From the NCBI GenBank assembly GCA_020024325.1, contig JAHHTY010000040.1, forward strand, positions 1 through 19,247: 19,247 nt of DNA, in the 5' to 3' direction. The stretch's first letter is position 1, and each line of letters starts with the position of its first letter. The position numbers were made by a program, and so were the translations under genes. Of this stretch, positions 1 through 6,549 are shown one piece after another. This DNA comes from Negativibacillus sp. Its GTDB lineage: Bacteria; Bacillota; Clostridia; Oscillospirales; Ruminococcaceae. The notes under the pieces were generated by a model. It was not told the DNA's origin. It ran no database searches and was given only the letters and a program-made list of their open reading frames with translations.

Positions 1-85
1 TAGCTTGAACAGTTTTTACTTAAAAATATTGTCTAACTTTTTGGGGGCACTTCATATCGAAATTCCTGTTTTAAAGTTTTTTCAA

Positions 86-1318
86 TTATTTTCTGCGGGA
101 TTTTCTGGAAGGGAAAAATTCGGACATATGCAAAACGTGTGATTTTTTAGGCGATACATTTTTGTAGATGCCGTAGTAAATAGTTTGAATATAGTTTGCA
201 AGATTTTGCGCACCTGAATTTTTAACCGATTGAATGACGGAATTTTTTAGAATCTGTAATTTTTCCGGTTCCATATCTCTGATTTGACGCAGACGATCAC
301 CGAATTCTTTGGCATTGCGGAACATATAACCATTAACACCGTCACGAACCTGGTCGGCATTCAGTTCATCATATAATTGAAGAACCGGCAGACCGCCAGC
401 CATACCTTCTAACATGGAGATAGAGTTGGTGTCAGACAAAGAAGCAGTTACATAAACGTCACAGGTGTGGATGTATGGCGGAAGATCCGGGTGCATTATC
501 TTTCCGGTAAAGATGACAGTATCGGTGATATTAAGCTTTTGAGCCAACTCCTCTAATTTCGGCTTTTCGGGACCATCTCCCACAATAAAGAGGTACATAT
601 TATCTTGTGGCTTCATTTCTTCTGCCCAGAAGTTTAAAAGCACATCAACGCTTTTTTCCTGACCAAGTCGACCAACAAAGCAGGCAACAGTAGCATCCAA
701 AGGAATGCCGAACTGCTTTCTGATTTCGTTTCGCTGCTCCTGTGTTGTGGTGTTTGGGGCAAATGCGTCCAGCTCAACCGGATTCGGAATAACCTCCACC
801 TTTTTGTCGCTGCCGATTTCGTGGGTATATTCCTGACATTTTTTAGAAGGTCCGGTGATTGCATCAGCATAGCGTGGGAAAATGCGGAAGTAGTGATGGG
901 AAAGTTTGGTGGTTAGCGGAACCAGCGGCTTTGGTGCAATATAGTAGATATAATCATCATACATGGTATGTAAAGTGTAGACAATAGGGGTGTGCAGAAT
1001 TTTTGCGATAGCAATTCCGCTTAAACCAATGCTGAATTCGTTATGAATGTGAATGATATCCGGTGCAAATTCTTTTACGTAATGCAGTCGGGAGCGGCTG
1101 ACCGGAGAAGCAAGGTCAAGACCATAAATTCGTTTTAAATTGTGAGCAGGACAATGCAGAATATCGTCCTTAATATAATGGCGGCGGGTTTTGGAATCGG
1201 CAGTGACAATCAGCACGGTATGTCCCAGCGATTCCAATCCTTCTTTTAAAATTTTAATATGAGTAACTACGCCATTGATTTGTGGCAGATAAGTTTCGGT
1301 AAAAATTGCAATACGCAT
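86..1318 (-). CDS. GT4-family glycosyltransferase (glycolipid/cell-envelope type)
   Basis: Predicted 410-residue cytoplasmic or membrane-associated GT-B glycosyltransferase that moves a sugar from a nucleotide-sugar donor to a lipid or envelope acceptor. The N-terminus (MRIAIFTETYLPQINGVV) is typical of GT4 enzymes related to diacylglycerol glucosyltransferases. The N-terminal acceptor domain carries HIHNEF at about 90-95. The C-terminal donor domain has GRLGQEK (216-222), GDGPE (247-251) and the EX7E region, here D296-x7-E304, so the first acidic residue is Asp instead of the usual Glu. The last 20 residues are basic. I chose Met at 1318 because GGAGG lies 6 bases upstream; an in-frame ATG at 1351 has no such site and would add 11 residues of non-family sequence. 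It is transcribed alone, divergently from the redox operon. The family call is firm; the exact acceptor and sugar cannot be told. Confidence 0.88.
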   Translation of the reverse strand: MRIAIFTETYLPQINGVVTHIKILKEGLESLGHTVLIVTADSKTRRHYIKDDILHCPAHNLKRIYGLDLASPVSRSRLHYVKEFAPDIIHIHNEFSIGLSGIAIAKILHTPIVYTLHTMYDDYIYYIAPKPLVPLTTKLSHHYFRIFPRYADAITGPSKKCQEYTHEIGSDKKVEVIPNPVELDAFAPNTTTQEQRNEIRKQFGIPLDATVACFVGRLGQEKSVDVLLNFWAEEMKPQDNMYLFIVGDGPEKPKLEELAQKLNITDTVIFTGKIMHPDLPPYIHTCDVYVTASLSDTNSISMLEGMAGGLPVLQLYDELNADQVRDGVNGYMFRNAKEFGDRLRQIRDMEPEKLQILKNSVIQSVKNSGAQNLANYIQTIYYGIYKNVSPKKSHVLHMSEFFPSRKSRRK

Positions 1319-1357
1319 AGTAATCCTCCAATACAAAAAGACTTCTGTCATTTATAA

Positions 1358-1386
1358 AGTATAGGGCAAATACTCCAAAAAAGCAA
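1358..1386 (-). promoter_or_regulatory. Sigma-A-type promoter of the glycosyltransferase gene
   Basis: Reading the minus strand, TTGCTT (1386-1381) and TATACT (1363-1358) are separated by exactly 17 bases. The -10 box lies 39 bases before the chosen ATG at 1318, giving a short leader that contains the GGAGG ribosome binding site at 1329-1325. Confidence 0.65.
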
Positions 1387-1498
1387 TCTAAAATTTGTAT
1401 ATTCAGAGCGAATTTTTGAAATAAATGAAAAAATACCATATATATTGTTAAAACGATGCAGAAAAGCGAAAATCTTCATAATATAAACAAAAAAAATC

Positions 1499-1528
1499 TT
1501 TAATGAATATACACTTTTGGTATATAAT
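1499..1528 (+). promoter_or_regulatory. Possible second (distal) promoter of the redox operon
   Basis: A TATAAT box at 1523-1528, preceded by TTTAAT at 1499-1504 (18-base spacer), sits 50 bases upstream of the proximal -10. The -35 match is weak. The -10 could instead be read as TATATA at 1521-1526 with a TG extension. The sequence TATATAATAAAAAA is shared with the proximal promoter at 1571-1584. Confidence 0.4.
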
Positions 1529-1549
1529 AAAAAAGTAAGATTGGGGTAC

Positions 1550-1578
1550 TGGACATTTAAAAATATCCCATATATAAT
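1550..1578 (+). promoter_or_regulatory. Sigma-A-type promoter of the redox operon (proximal)
   Basis: TGGACA (1550-1555) and TATAAT (1573-1578) are separated by 17 bases. The -10 lies 49 bases before the start codon of the thioredoxin lipoprotein at 1628. The same TGGACA -35 box recurs before the HisRS-like gene. Confidence 0.7.
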
Positions 1579-1627
1579 AAAAAAAGATAAGCAATATCAC
1601 CACTATGAACATGATAGGAGACGAGAT

Positions 1628-2248
1628 ATGGTTAAAAAATGGATTGTACTTTTCCTTACTGTGGCAATGATGGCAACGGCTTTTGCCGGCTGCACAAGCA
1701 AAAATAAAGATGAGGAGCAGGCAAAGAATGCAGAGCAAGGCGCACCTCAGGTTCAACAGCAAGAAAAAGCAGAACAGTCGGCAGGCGTATTTGAAACAAT
1801 GAAGCTGACCGATTTGGAAGGAAACGAGGTGGATTCTTCTGTTTTTGAAGAACACGACCTGACCATGATTAATATATGGGCAACCTTCTGCAACCCGTGC
1901 CTGAGCGAGATGCCGCACTTGGGTGAACTGTCAGAGGAGTATACACAACAGGGCGGTAAGGTGCAGATTATAGGAATTGCTGCCGATTTGACCGATTTGA
2001 ACGGTGAAGTAATTTCGGAGAATGTAGACGCCGCAAAACAGATTGTTGAGCTGACAGGAGCCACTTATATGCACCTTTTGCCAAACGCTGATTTTATGGA
2101 CTATTTGATGAATCATGTCAGCGGATTCCCAACCACCTTTTTTGTTGATTCCCAAGGAAAGATTGTGGGAGATGAGGTAGTCGGAGCAAGAGATAAAGAA
2201 GCATGGCAAAAAGAAATTAACGATAGAATGGCAATGTTGGAGCAATAA
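1628..2248 (+). CDS. TlpA/ResA-like thioredoxin-fold lipoprotein
   Basis: A 206-residue thiol:disulfide oxidoreductase expected to be lipid-anchored on the outer face of the membrane. The signal peptide (about 1-21) ends in a lipobox AFAGC with Cys22 as the lipidated residue. A charged, Gln/Glu-rich linker follows (23-53). The thioredoxin fold then shows WATFCNPC with active-site Cys88 and Cys91, followed by LSEMP, and the cis-Pro region SGFPTTFFVD near the C-terminus. The Met at 1628 was chosen because it starts a proper signal peptide and has an AGGAG site 8 bases upstream; the longer open frame from 1517 runs through the promoters. It is first gene of an operon: the next gene starts 4 bases after its stop. 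The neighbouring membrane iron-sulfur protein suggests it acts as a reductase of exported proteins or small molecules. ResA-like versus general TlpA function cannot be separated here. Confidence 0.92.
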   Translation: MVKKWIVLFLTVAMMATAFAGCTSKNKDEEQAKNAEQGAPQVQQQEKAEQSAGVFETMKLTDLEGNEVDSSVFEEHDLTMINIWATFCNPCLSEMPHLGELSEEYTQQGGKVQIIGIAADLTDLNGEVISENVDAAKQIVELTGATYMHLLPNADFMDYLMNHVSGFPTTFFVDSQGKIVGDEVVGARDKEAWQKEINDRMAMLEQ

Positions 2249-2252
2249 AAAA

Positions 2253-2411
2253 ATGAAAAAGAGCTTTCAAAACAAGGTGAGGGGAGCGGTTCCGTTTGTT
2301 CTGCTCTTGTTCTCTGCAATCCTGATAACGGCAGGTGTGTTTCGGGGAGAAGCACAGCTTGTGCTGACAAAGGCAATCAATATCTGTATGGAGTGTATCG
2401 GAATTGGCTAA
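2253..2411 (+). CDS. CD1871A-type small membrane protein with C-terminal CXXC
   Basis: A 52-residue peptide that annotation pipelines easily miss. It starts at ATG 2253, four bases after the stop of the thioredoxin gene, with GGAG at 2239-2242. The N-terminus is basic (MKKSFQNKVR), followed by one hydrophobic helix (about 12-30). The C-terminus ends ...AINICMECIGIG, giving Cys45-Met-Glu-Cys48. I recognise this tail as that of the CD1871A-family CXXC-motif proteins of clostridia, which are found next to membrane 4Fe-4S proteins. By the positive-inside rule the CXXC would face outside, where the neighbouring TlpA-like protein acts. The gene overlaps the next by 8 bases, so translation is probably coupled. 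The family match is from memory and the function is inferred. Confidence 0.85.
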   Translation: MKKSFQNKVRGAVPFVLLLFSAILITAGVFRGEAQLVLTKAINICMECIGIG

Positions 2412-3297
2412 GAAAAGAAAAAATGTTCGATTGTGGTTTCAAGCAGCATGGTTTGCACTCACCAATGGGTATGCAAAAGGCTTTTTGGAAGGAAAGATTT
2501 ATAAAGGCGCAACAAAATTTGTTTGTGTTCCGGGACTGAACTGTTACTCCTGCCCGGGGGCACTGGGCGCTTGTCCAATCGGTTCGCTGCAAGCGGTGTT
2601 GGACAGCGGAAAGTTTCAGTTTTCCGCTTATATCTTTGGCTTTTTGATGATGTTTGGAGCCTTGATGGGGAGATTTGTGTGCGGATGGTTGTGCCCATTT
2701 GGATTGGTTCAGGATTTGCTGCACAAAATCCCATTGTTTAAAAAGAAAAAGAATTTGCCGGGACATCGCTTTTTAAAATACGGAAAGTATGTTGTTCTTG
2801 TATTGTTTGTCATTATCCTTCCGATGACAGTGATTGGTCTTACAGGAATGGGCGACCCGTGGTTTTGTAAATATATCTGTCCAAGCGGAACCTTGTTTGG
2901 GGGACTTCCTTTGTTAGCAAAAAACCCGACCTTGCGTTCGGCAATCGGATTTTTGTTTAGTTGGAAGGTCGCATTACTGCTTTTGATTGTTTTCCTTTCC
3001 ATTCGTTACTATCGTCCTTTCTGTAAATACCTTTGTCCGCTGGGGGCAATTTATGGTCTGTTTAATCCGGTTTCATTGTATCGTTTTACAATTGACGAGG
3101 ATAAATGCGTTCATTGTAAGGGATGTCAGAAAGTTTGCGGAATGGATATTCCTGTTTGGGAAAAGCCAAACAGTGTGGAGTGTATCCGATGCGGTGATTG
3201 TAAAGCATTCTGTCCAACCGGAGCAATTCATTCCAGTTTAGAAAAAATAAAAAGAAATCCATATGGAGGAATTACAGAATCTTCTTTGGATAAGTAA
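2404..3297 (+). CDS. NapH/CcoG-like polytopic 4Fe-4S membrane protein
   Basis: A 297-residue membrane protein likely to pass electrons from cytoplasmic carriers towards the membrane surface. It has an N-terminal amphipathic/membrane segment and hydrophobic helices at about 73-90, 127-147 and 186-200. Three CX3CP motifs follow helices: C93-C97-P98, C155-C159-P160 and C207-C211-P212. Extra Cys lie at 41, 47, 50 and 57. The cytoplasmic C-terminus holds two ferredoxin-like clusters: C235-x2-C238-x2-C241-x3-C245 (no following Pro) and C260-x2-C263-x2-C266-x3-C270-P. The start is a TTG at 2404, inside the end of the CXXC peptide gene, with GGAG about 10 bases upstream. The NapH family moves electrons between quinol or ferredoxin pools and partners; here the thioredoxin neighbours suggest thiols as the final acceptor, which is inference. 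Confidence 0.88.
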   Translation: MAKKRKNVRLWFQAAWFALTNGYAKGFLEGKIYKGATKFVCVPGLNCYSCPGALGACPIGSLQAVLDSGKFQFSAYIFGFLMMFGALMGRFVCGWLCPFGLVQDLLHKIPLFKKKKNLPGHRFLKYGKYVVLVLFVIILPMTVIGLTGMGDPWFCKYICPSGTLFGGLPLLAKNPTLRSAIGFLFSWKVALLLLIVFLSIRYYRPFCKYLCPLGAIYGLFNPVSLYRFTIDEDKCVHCKGCQKVCGMDIPVWEKPNSVECIRCGDCKAFCPTGAIHSSLEKIKRNPYGGITESSLDK

Positions 3298-3340
3298 CGT
3301 GGGACAAGTGACATATAATAAGGAAGAAAAGAGGGCATCG

Positions 3341-3658
3341 ATGAGTAAGATGTATTTGCTGGGGCTGTGTTTTGCGCTGATGTTAAGCGTTACAGGCTGT
3401 GCGGCAAATCAAGATTTTAAAGAAATACAGTTGCAGCCGATACAAAATACGAAAGAAGAATCATCGGCTCAGCAACCGGAATTAACAGAACAAAAAGTAT
3501 CTCAAGAAGAGCAGATAAATCAACCGGAACAAAAAACACAACAGCAGGAGCTGTCGGTTCAGCAACCGAATTTGACAGAACAGGAAACCCCACCTCTGCA
3601 AGACGAAATCCCTGATGATACAGCACAAGATACTGAAAATTTTTGGGGAGGCGGTTGA
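3341..3658 (+). CDS. Small Gln/Glu/Pro-rich lipoprotein, function unknown
   Basis: A 105-residue protein that I do not recognise. MSKMYLLGLCFALMLSVTGC is a clear lipoprotein signal with Cys20 at the lipobox. The mature part is low-complexity, rich in Gln, Glu and Pro, has no further Cys, and ends NFWGGG. It contains a duplicated block: QQPELTEQ and QQPNLTEQ, 30 residues apart, encoded by matching DNA at 3465-3493 and 3555-3583. The ATG at 3341 is preceded by GAGGG. It lies 43 bases after the iron-sulfur protein and before a new promoter, so it is probably the last gene of the redox operon. It could be a surface-exposed spacer or a rapidly drifting protein; no enzymatic motif is visible. Confidence 0.72.
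   Translation: MSKMYLLGLCFALMLSVTGCAANQDFKEIQLQPIQNTKEESSAQQPELTEQKVSQEEQINQPEQKTQQQELSVQQPNLTEQETPPLQDEIPDDTAQDTENFWGGG
3465..3583 (+). repeat. Imperfect in-gene direct repeat (two copies, 90 bases apart)
   Basis: Copies at 3465-3493 and 3555-3583 both begin CGG(C/T)TCAGCAACCG and continue into ACAGAACA with few differences. The offset is a multiple of three, so the reading frame is kept and the two copies encode QQPELTEQ and QQPNLTEQ. This looks like an internal duplication within the lipoprotein gene. Confidence 0.7.
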
Positions 3659-3703
3659 GCACCTTTAAAAGAGGGCTGCTGATATGCAGTTAGGAAAACA
3701 CAC

Positions 3704-3732
3704 TGGACAAATATCGCTCAATGTAGTATGAT
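3704..3732 (+). promoter_or_regulatory. Sigma-A-type promoter of the HisRS-like gene
   Basis: TGGACA (3704-3709) and TATGAT (3727-3732) with a 17-base spacer. The -10 lies 60 bases before the ATG at 3793. I see no T-box-like leader in this short interval, so tRNA-dependent control is not indicated. Confidence 0.65.
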
Positions 3733-3792
3733 AGTATCATTTAATGAAAGATTTGATTGCTGGTCAAAAGGTTAAAAGGGGGATGTGTTTTT

Positions 3793-5040
3793 ATGAAAAT
3801 CAATCCTGTTAAGGGAACCGCCGATTATTTGCCATCGCAGGCTCTTTTAAGGGACTATTTACAGAATACCATTTTAGAAACCTATCGCATGGCAGGCTTT
3901 GAGAGAATTATGACACCTGCCATTGAGGATATGGAAAACTTGGAAAAGAGCGAGGGTGGAGATAACCTGAATCTGATGTTCAAGATTTTAAAGCGAGGCG
4001 ACAAACTGGAAGCCGCACTGGAAAAACAGGATTATCAGAACCTTTCCGATTTGGGATTGAGATATGACCTCACCCTTCCTCTCAGCCGTTTTTATGCTGC
4101 AAACCGTTCTAAACTTTCTTTGCCGTTTAAATGTATTCAGATAGATAAATCTTATCGTGCAGAGCGTCCGCAAAAAGGTCGTATGAGAGAGTTTGTTCAA
4201 TGTGATATCGACATTCTGGGAAGCGATTCTCCTTTGTGTGAATTAGAGCTGATTCATACCACCGCAGCGGCACTGCTGAAAATTGACATCGGTTCATTTA
4301 CCATTAAGGTAAACGACCGAAAAGTCTTGAAAGGTGTTCTGCACACAGCAGGTGTTGCATCAGAACAGATGGACAGCGTCTGCATTACATTGGACAAATG
4401 GGATAAGATTGGAACCGAGGGCGTTCTTGCAGAATTGGAAGAAAAGGGGCTTGACGCTTCTGTTCGTGAAAAGCTGGGAGAATTGCTGAACGGTGGCTGC
4501 ACCCTAGAGCAGGCAGAGCAGGTGTGCGGCGAAGATGCAGCAGAATCTGCTGCACGCCTGAAAAATCTGATTGAACAGGCAAATGAACTGGCAGACGGAA
4601 AATATGATGTTGTTTTTGATATGCTGCTGATTCGCGGACAGGGATATTATACCGGAACTGTGTTTGAAATTCATAGCAATAAGTTTCGCAGTGCGTTAGG
4701 CGGCGGCGGACGTTATGATGGTCTGGTAGGCAAATTTACCGGTGAGAATGTTCCTGCTGTTGGCTTCTCCATTGGATTTGAAAGAATCTTCCAGATTTTG
4801 GAGGAGCAAGGTTTCCAAATTCCAAACCGCCGCAAACGTGTTGCCATTCTTTGCAATGAAGAAGATGCTACAGCGGCAGTTCGCAAAACAGATTTCTTTA
4901 AAGCACAGGGAATTGATGCAGGTGTATATCTGCGTCCGAAAAAACTCGGCAAATTCTTAAACAAGTTGGAAGAACAGGGATTTGACGGTTTCCTTGTTTT
5001 AGGCGAGAGTGAAGAACCAAAGTGGTTTGAAAAGAACTAG
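3793..5040 (+). CDS. Histidyl-tRNA synthetase-like class II protein (shortened C-terminus)
   Basis: A 415-residue class II synthetase-fold protein of the HisRS/HisZ group. HisRS charges tRNA-His; the paralogue HisZ regulates histidine synthesis. Visible are LRYDLTLPLSR (89-99), motif 2 YRAERPQKGRMREFVQ (121-136), the histidine-binding loop RGQGYYTGTVFE (281-292, where RGLDYY is common), and motif 3 GGGGRYDG (303-310) with GFSIGFER (324-331). The anticodon-binding domain begins near 347 but stops soon after LVLGESEE (401-408), roughly 25 residues shorter than usual, and is followed directly by a terminator, so no frameshift is apparent. ATG 3793 was chosen over a TTG at 3757 because GGGGG lies 10 bases upstream. 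Intact motif 2 favours a real or recently real synthetase; a paralogue with another role is possible. Confidence 0.82.
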   Translation: MKINPVKGTADYLPSQALLRDYLQNTILETYRMAGFERIMTPAIEDMENLEKSEGGDNLNLMFKILKRGDKLEAALEKQDYQNLSDLGLRYDLTLPLSRFYAANRSKLSLPFKCIQIDKSYRAERPQKGRMREFVQCDIDILGSDSPLCELELIHTTAAALLKIDIGSFTIKVNDRKVLKGVLHTAGVASEQMDSVCITLDKWDKIGTEGVLAELEEKGLDASVREKLGELLNGGCTLEQAEQVCGEDAAESAARLKNLIEQANELADGKYDVVFDMLLIRGQGYYTGTVFEIHSNKFRSALGGGGRYDGLVGKFTGENVPAVGFSIGFERIFQILEEQGFQIPNRRKRVAILCNEEDATAAVRKTDFFKAQGIDAGVYLRPKKLGKFLNKLEEQGFDGFLVLGESEEPKWFEKN

Positions 5041-5064
5041 CTGCCTAAAATAAAAGAGCAAGAT

Positions 5065-5094
5065 AAAAGCAGAGCGATTTTTCGCTCTGCTTTT
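5065..5094. terminator. Bidirectional intrinsic terminator between convergent genes
   Basis: A perfect 13-base-pair stem (AAAAGCAGAGCGA at 5065-5077 pairing with 5082-5094) around a TTTT loop. The outer arms are A-rich on the left and T-rich on the right, so it can end transcription from the HisRS-like gene on the plus strand and from the 5118-6217 genes on the minus strand. Confidence 0.92.
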
Positions 5095-5117
5095 GTTATA
5101 GCAGCAGATATTAAAAA

Positions 5118-5555
5118 TCAAAGCTCAGCAGAAAAGTCGATTTCGTAACGCTTTCCCTGTGCAGACACAATACCCTTTGTAAGCTCGATACAAAGGATAC
5201 AGACGTTTTGGTCAGTGAGGTCAGTTCCACTGTTCTTGAGCCAATCCGCAAAAACCGTCTTTAACTTTTCTGCAATCTCAAGGTTTTCGGGCTTATGAAA
5301 AGCTCCAAGATTTTTGGCTGTTCCCTGTGAGGTAAACCATTTTCCTGAAACAGAAACATTCGGATTTTTTTCGATTTGGCGCACCTTGTTAGACATGGTA
5401 TGTGTCATTACATAGAATGCTCCGTTTTTGTAAAAGGCGTTTACACCACGAACATAAGGAATATTATCCTCGGCTGTTGCAAGGGCAATGATACAGTCTT
5501 TGCCAAATCGTTCGGTCATAATTTTTTCGATAGTGGTATTTCGTTTTTCCATCAT
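5118..5555 (-). CDS. Pyridoxamine 5'-phosphate oxidase-fold (flavin-binding) family protein
   Basis: A 145-residue single-domain protein of the split-barrel FMN-binding superfamily, which contains pyridoxamine phosphate oxidases and many flavin- or F420-linked small reductases. The visible signature is the series of beta strands: CIIALATAEDNIPYVRGVNAFY, then GAFYVMTHTMSNKVRQIEKNPNVSVSGKW, the usual hairpin-plus-helix of this fold. Two adjacent ATGs at 5555 and 5552 are both served by AGAAAGG; the first is used here. It follows the HAD gene by 20 bases and is probably cotranscribed with it. The substrate cannot be assigned; canonical vitamin B6 synthesis is unlikely for such a short member. 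Confidence 0.75.
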   Translation of the reverse strand: MMEKRNTTIEKIMTERFGKDCIIALATAEDNIPYVRGVNAFYKNGAFYVMTHTMSNKVRQIEKNPNVSVSGKWFTSQGTAKNLGAFHKPENLEIAEKLKTVFADWLKNSGTDLTDQNVCILCIELTKGIVSAQGKRYEIDFSAEL

Positions 5556-5575
5556 AAAAAAGCCTTTCTTAAAAT

Positions 5576-6217
5576 TTATTTTGACAGAGAAAAAATCTGC
5601 GGCAGAAGAGAAGGAAGTTCGCTAAAGCAACAAATCTTCGGAACATCTTGCGCTACAGTCCCCATGCCATAGGCTGCGTGTACAAAAGGAACGTTTGCCT
5701 GTTGGCAGGCATTATAATCTCCCAGTGTGTCGCCAAGATAAACGGCCTGTTCAAGGTGGTGCTGTTCCATGATAATGCAAATGTTTTCTCCTTTATTTTT
5801 TCCGGTCATTCCGCAGCAGGTAAAATCGGTAAAAAAAGATTTTAGTCCCGATGTTTCCAAGAAGGTTTGAATATATCCGTCCTGGCAGTTGCTGACGATA
5901 TAAAGAGGATATTCTTTGGAAAGCTGTGCCAATGTATCCCGAACACCGGGGTAAATTTTGCCCGGATGTTTAAGCAGCCATGAAAGTTCCCGAACGCAGC
6001 ATAGATTCAGGATTTCCACTCGCTTTTCTTCTGGAAAATCCGGCAATGCAGCAGCTGCGATTTCTTCTACTGTTTTTCCCATATAGCTGCGAATCTCTGC
6101 AAGAGTTAGCGGAGCTCTGTTGGAATAATGCTGTATAACAGCGTTCCATGGGGGAAGCATCTGCTCGGTTGCATCCCAGAGTGTACCGTCTAAATCAAAA
6201 ATAAGCCCTTTTCTCAT
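5576..6217 (-). CDS. HAD-superfamily hydrolase, phosphoglycolate phosphatase-like
   Basis: A 213-residue cytoplasmic phosphatase. Motif I is FDLDGTLWD with nucleophile Asp8 and acid/base Asp10. A helical cap region follows (about 15-85). Motif II is IVSNCQDGY, and motif IV is YLGDTLGDYNAC. The layout matches the Gph/PGP-like HAD subfamily, which act on small phosphorylated metabolites; the exact substrate is unknown. The Met at 6217 was chosen because GGAAG sits 6 bases upstream and the protein then begins directly at the first beta strand; a longer open frame reaches 6301 but crosses a palindrome. It is the first gene of a two-gene minus-strand unit with the PNPOx-fold gene and is divergent from hprK. 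Confidence 0.85.
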   Translation of the reverse strand: MRKGLIFDLDGTLWDATEQMLPPWNAVIQHYSNRAPLTLAEIRSYMGKTVEEIAAAALPDFPEEKRVEILNLCCVRELSWLLKHPGKIYPGVRDTLAQLSKEYPLYIVSNCQDGYIQTFLETSGLKSFFTDFTCCGMTGKNKGENICIIMEQHHLEQAVYLGDTLGDYNACQQANVPFVHAAYGMGTVAQDVPKICCFSELPSLLPQIFSLSK

Positions 6218-6242
6218 CTTTTCTTCCATCCTTTTTTTAATC

Positions 6243-6263
6243 GTATGCTTTTTAAAAGCATAC
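6243..6263. repeat. Perfect palindrome in the leader of the HAD gene
   Basis: GTATGCTTTT (6243-6252) and its reverse complement AAAAGCATAC (6254-6263) flank a single T. It lies 26-46 bases upstream of the HAD start on the minus strand. The minimal centre favours a protein-binding operator over an RNA hairpin, since the stem could not form a normal loop without opening its A/T core. Confidence 0.7.
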
Positions 6264-6540
6264 CATATTGTTGTACGAAAATCATCTGTTATTTCGGGCA
6301 AAAATAGGAAGGATTTATCGGAAAATCCTGTATACTATCCCACAATTCAAAAGAGAAGTGCAGCACAGCAACCCAAGAATGAACATATATTTGCAGATAT
6401 AAGGGGAAAGAAAATTTATAGGGTGAAAACGACGGATTTTTTAGTTTATTTGCCTAAACTTTATTCGGAAAAAGAAAAGTAAAAATTACCTTATTTTTGT
6501 GTGAAAGAAGGGTGGAATGGTTTTATTGTATTGCAAAATA

Positions 6541-6549
6541 TGATATAAT
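6541..6549 (+). promoter_or_regulatory. Extended -10 promoter of hprK
   Basis: TGATATAAT at 6541-6549 is a full TG-N-TATAAT extended -10. The -35 position at a 17-base spacing reads TTTTAT (6521-6526), which is weak, as expected for an extended -10 promoter. The leader to the ATG at 6647 is about 90 bases. Confidence 0.6.

Larger units (their letters stand above)
1319..1627. other. Divergent intergenic region between glycosyltransferase and redox operon
   Basis: About 309 very AT-rich bases with no credible gene. It holds one minus-strand promoter (1358-1386) and two plus-strand promoter candidates in near-identical sequence 50 bases apart. I see no terminator or RNA gene here. Confidence 0.6.

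Noticed and set aside
3659..3703. Possible terminator between the Gln-rich lipoprotein and the HisRS-like gene
   Set aside because: Only a four-base stem (CTGC/GCAG) without a T-run; transcription may read through.
6422..6481. GTG-initiated 19-residue open frame in the HAD-hprK intergenic region
   Set aside because: Very short, no properly spaced ribosome binding site, and no recognisable motif.
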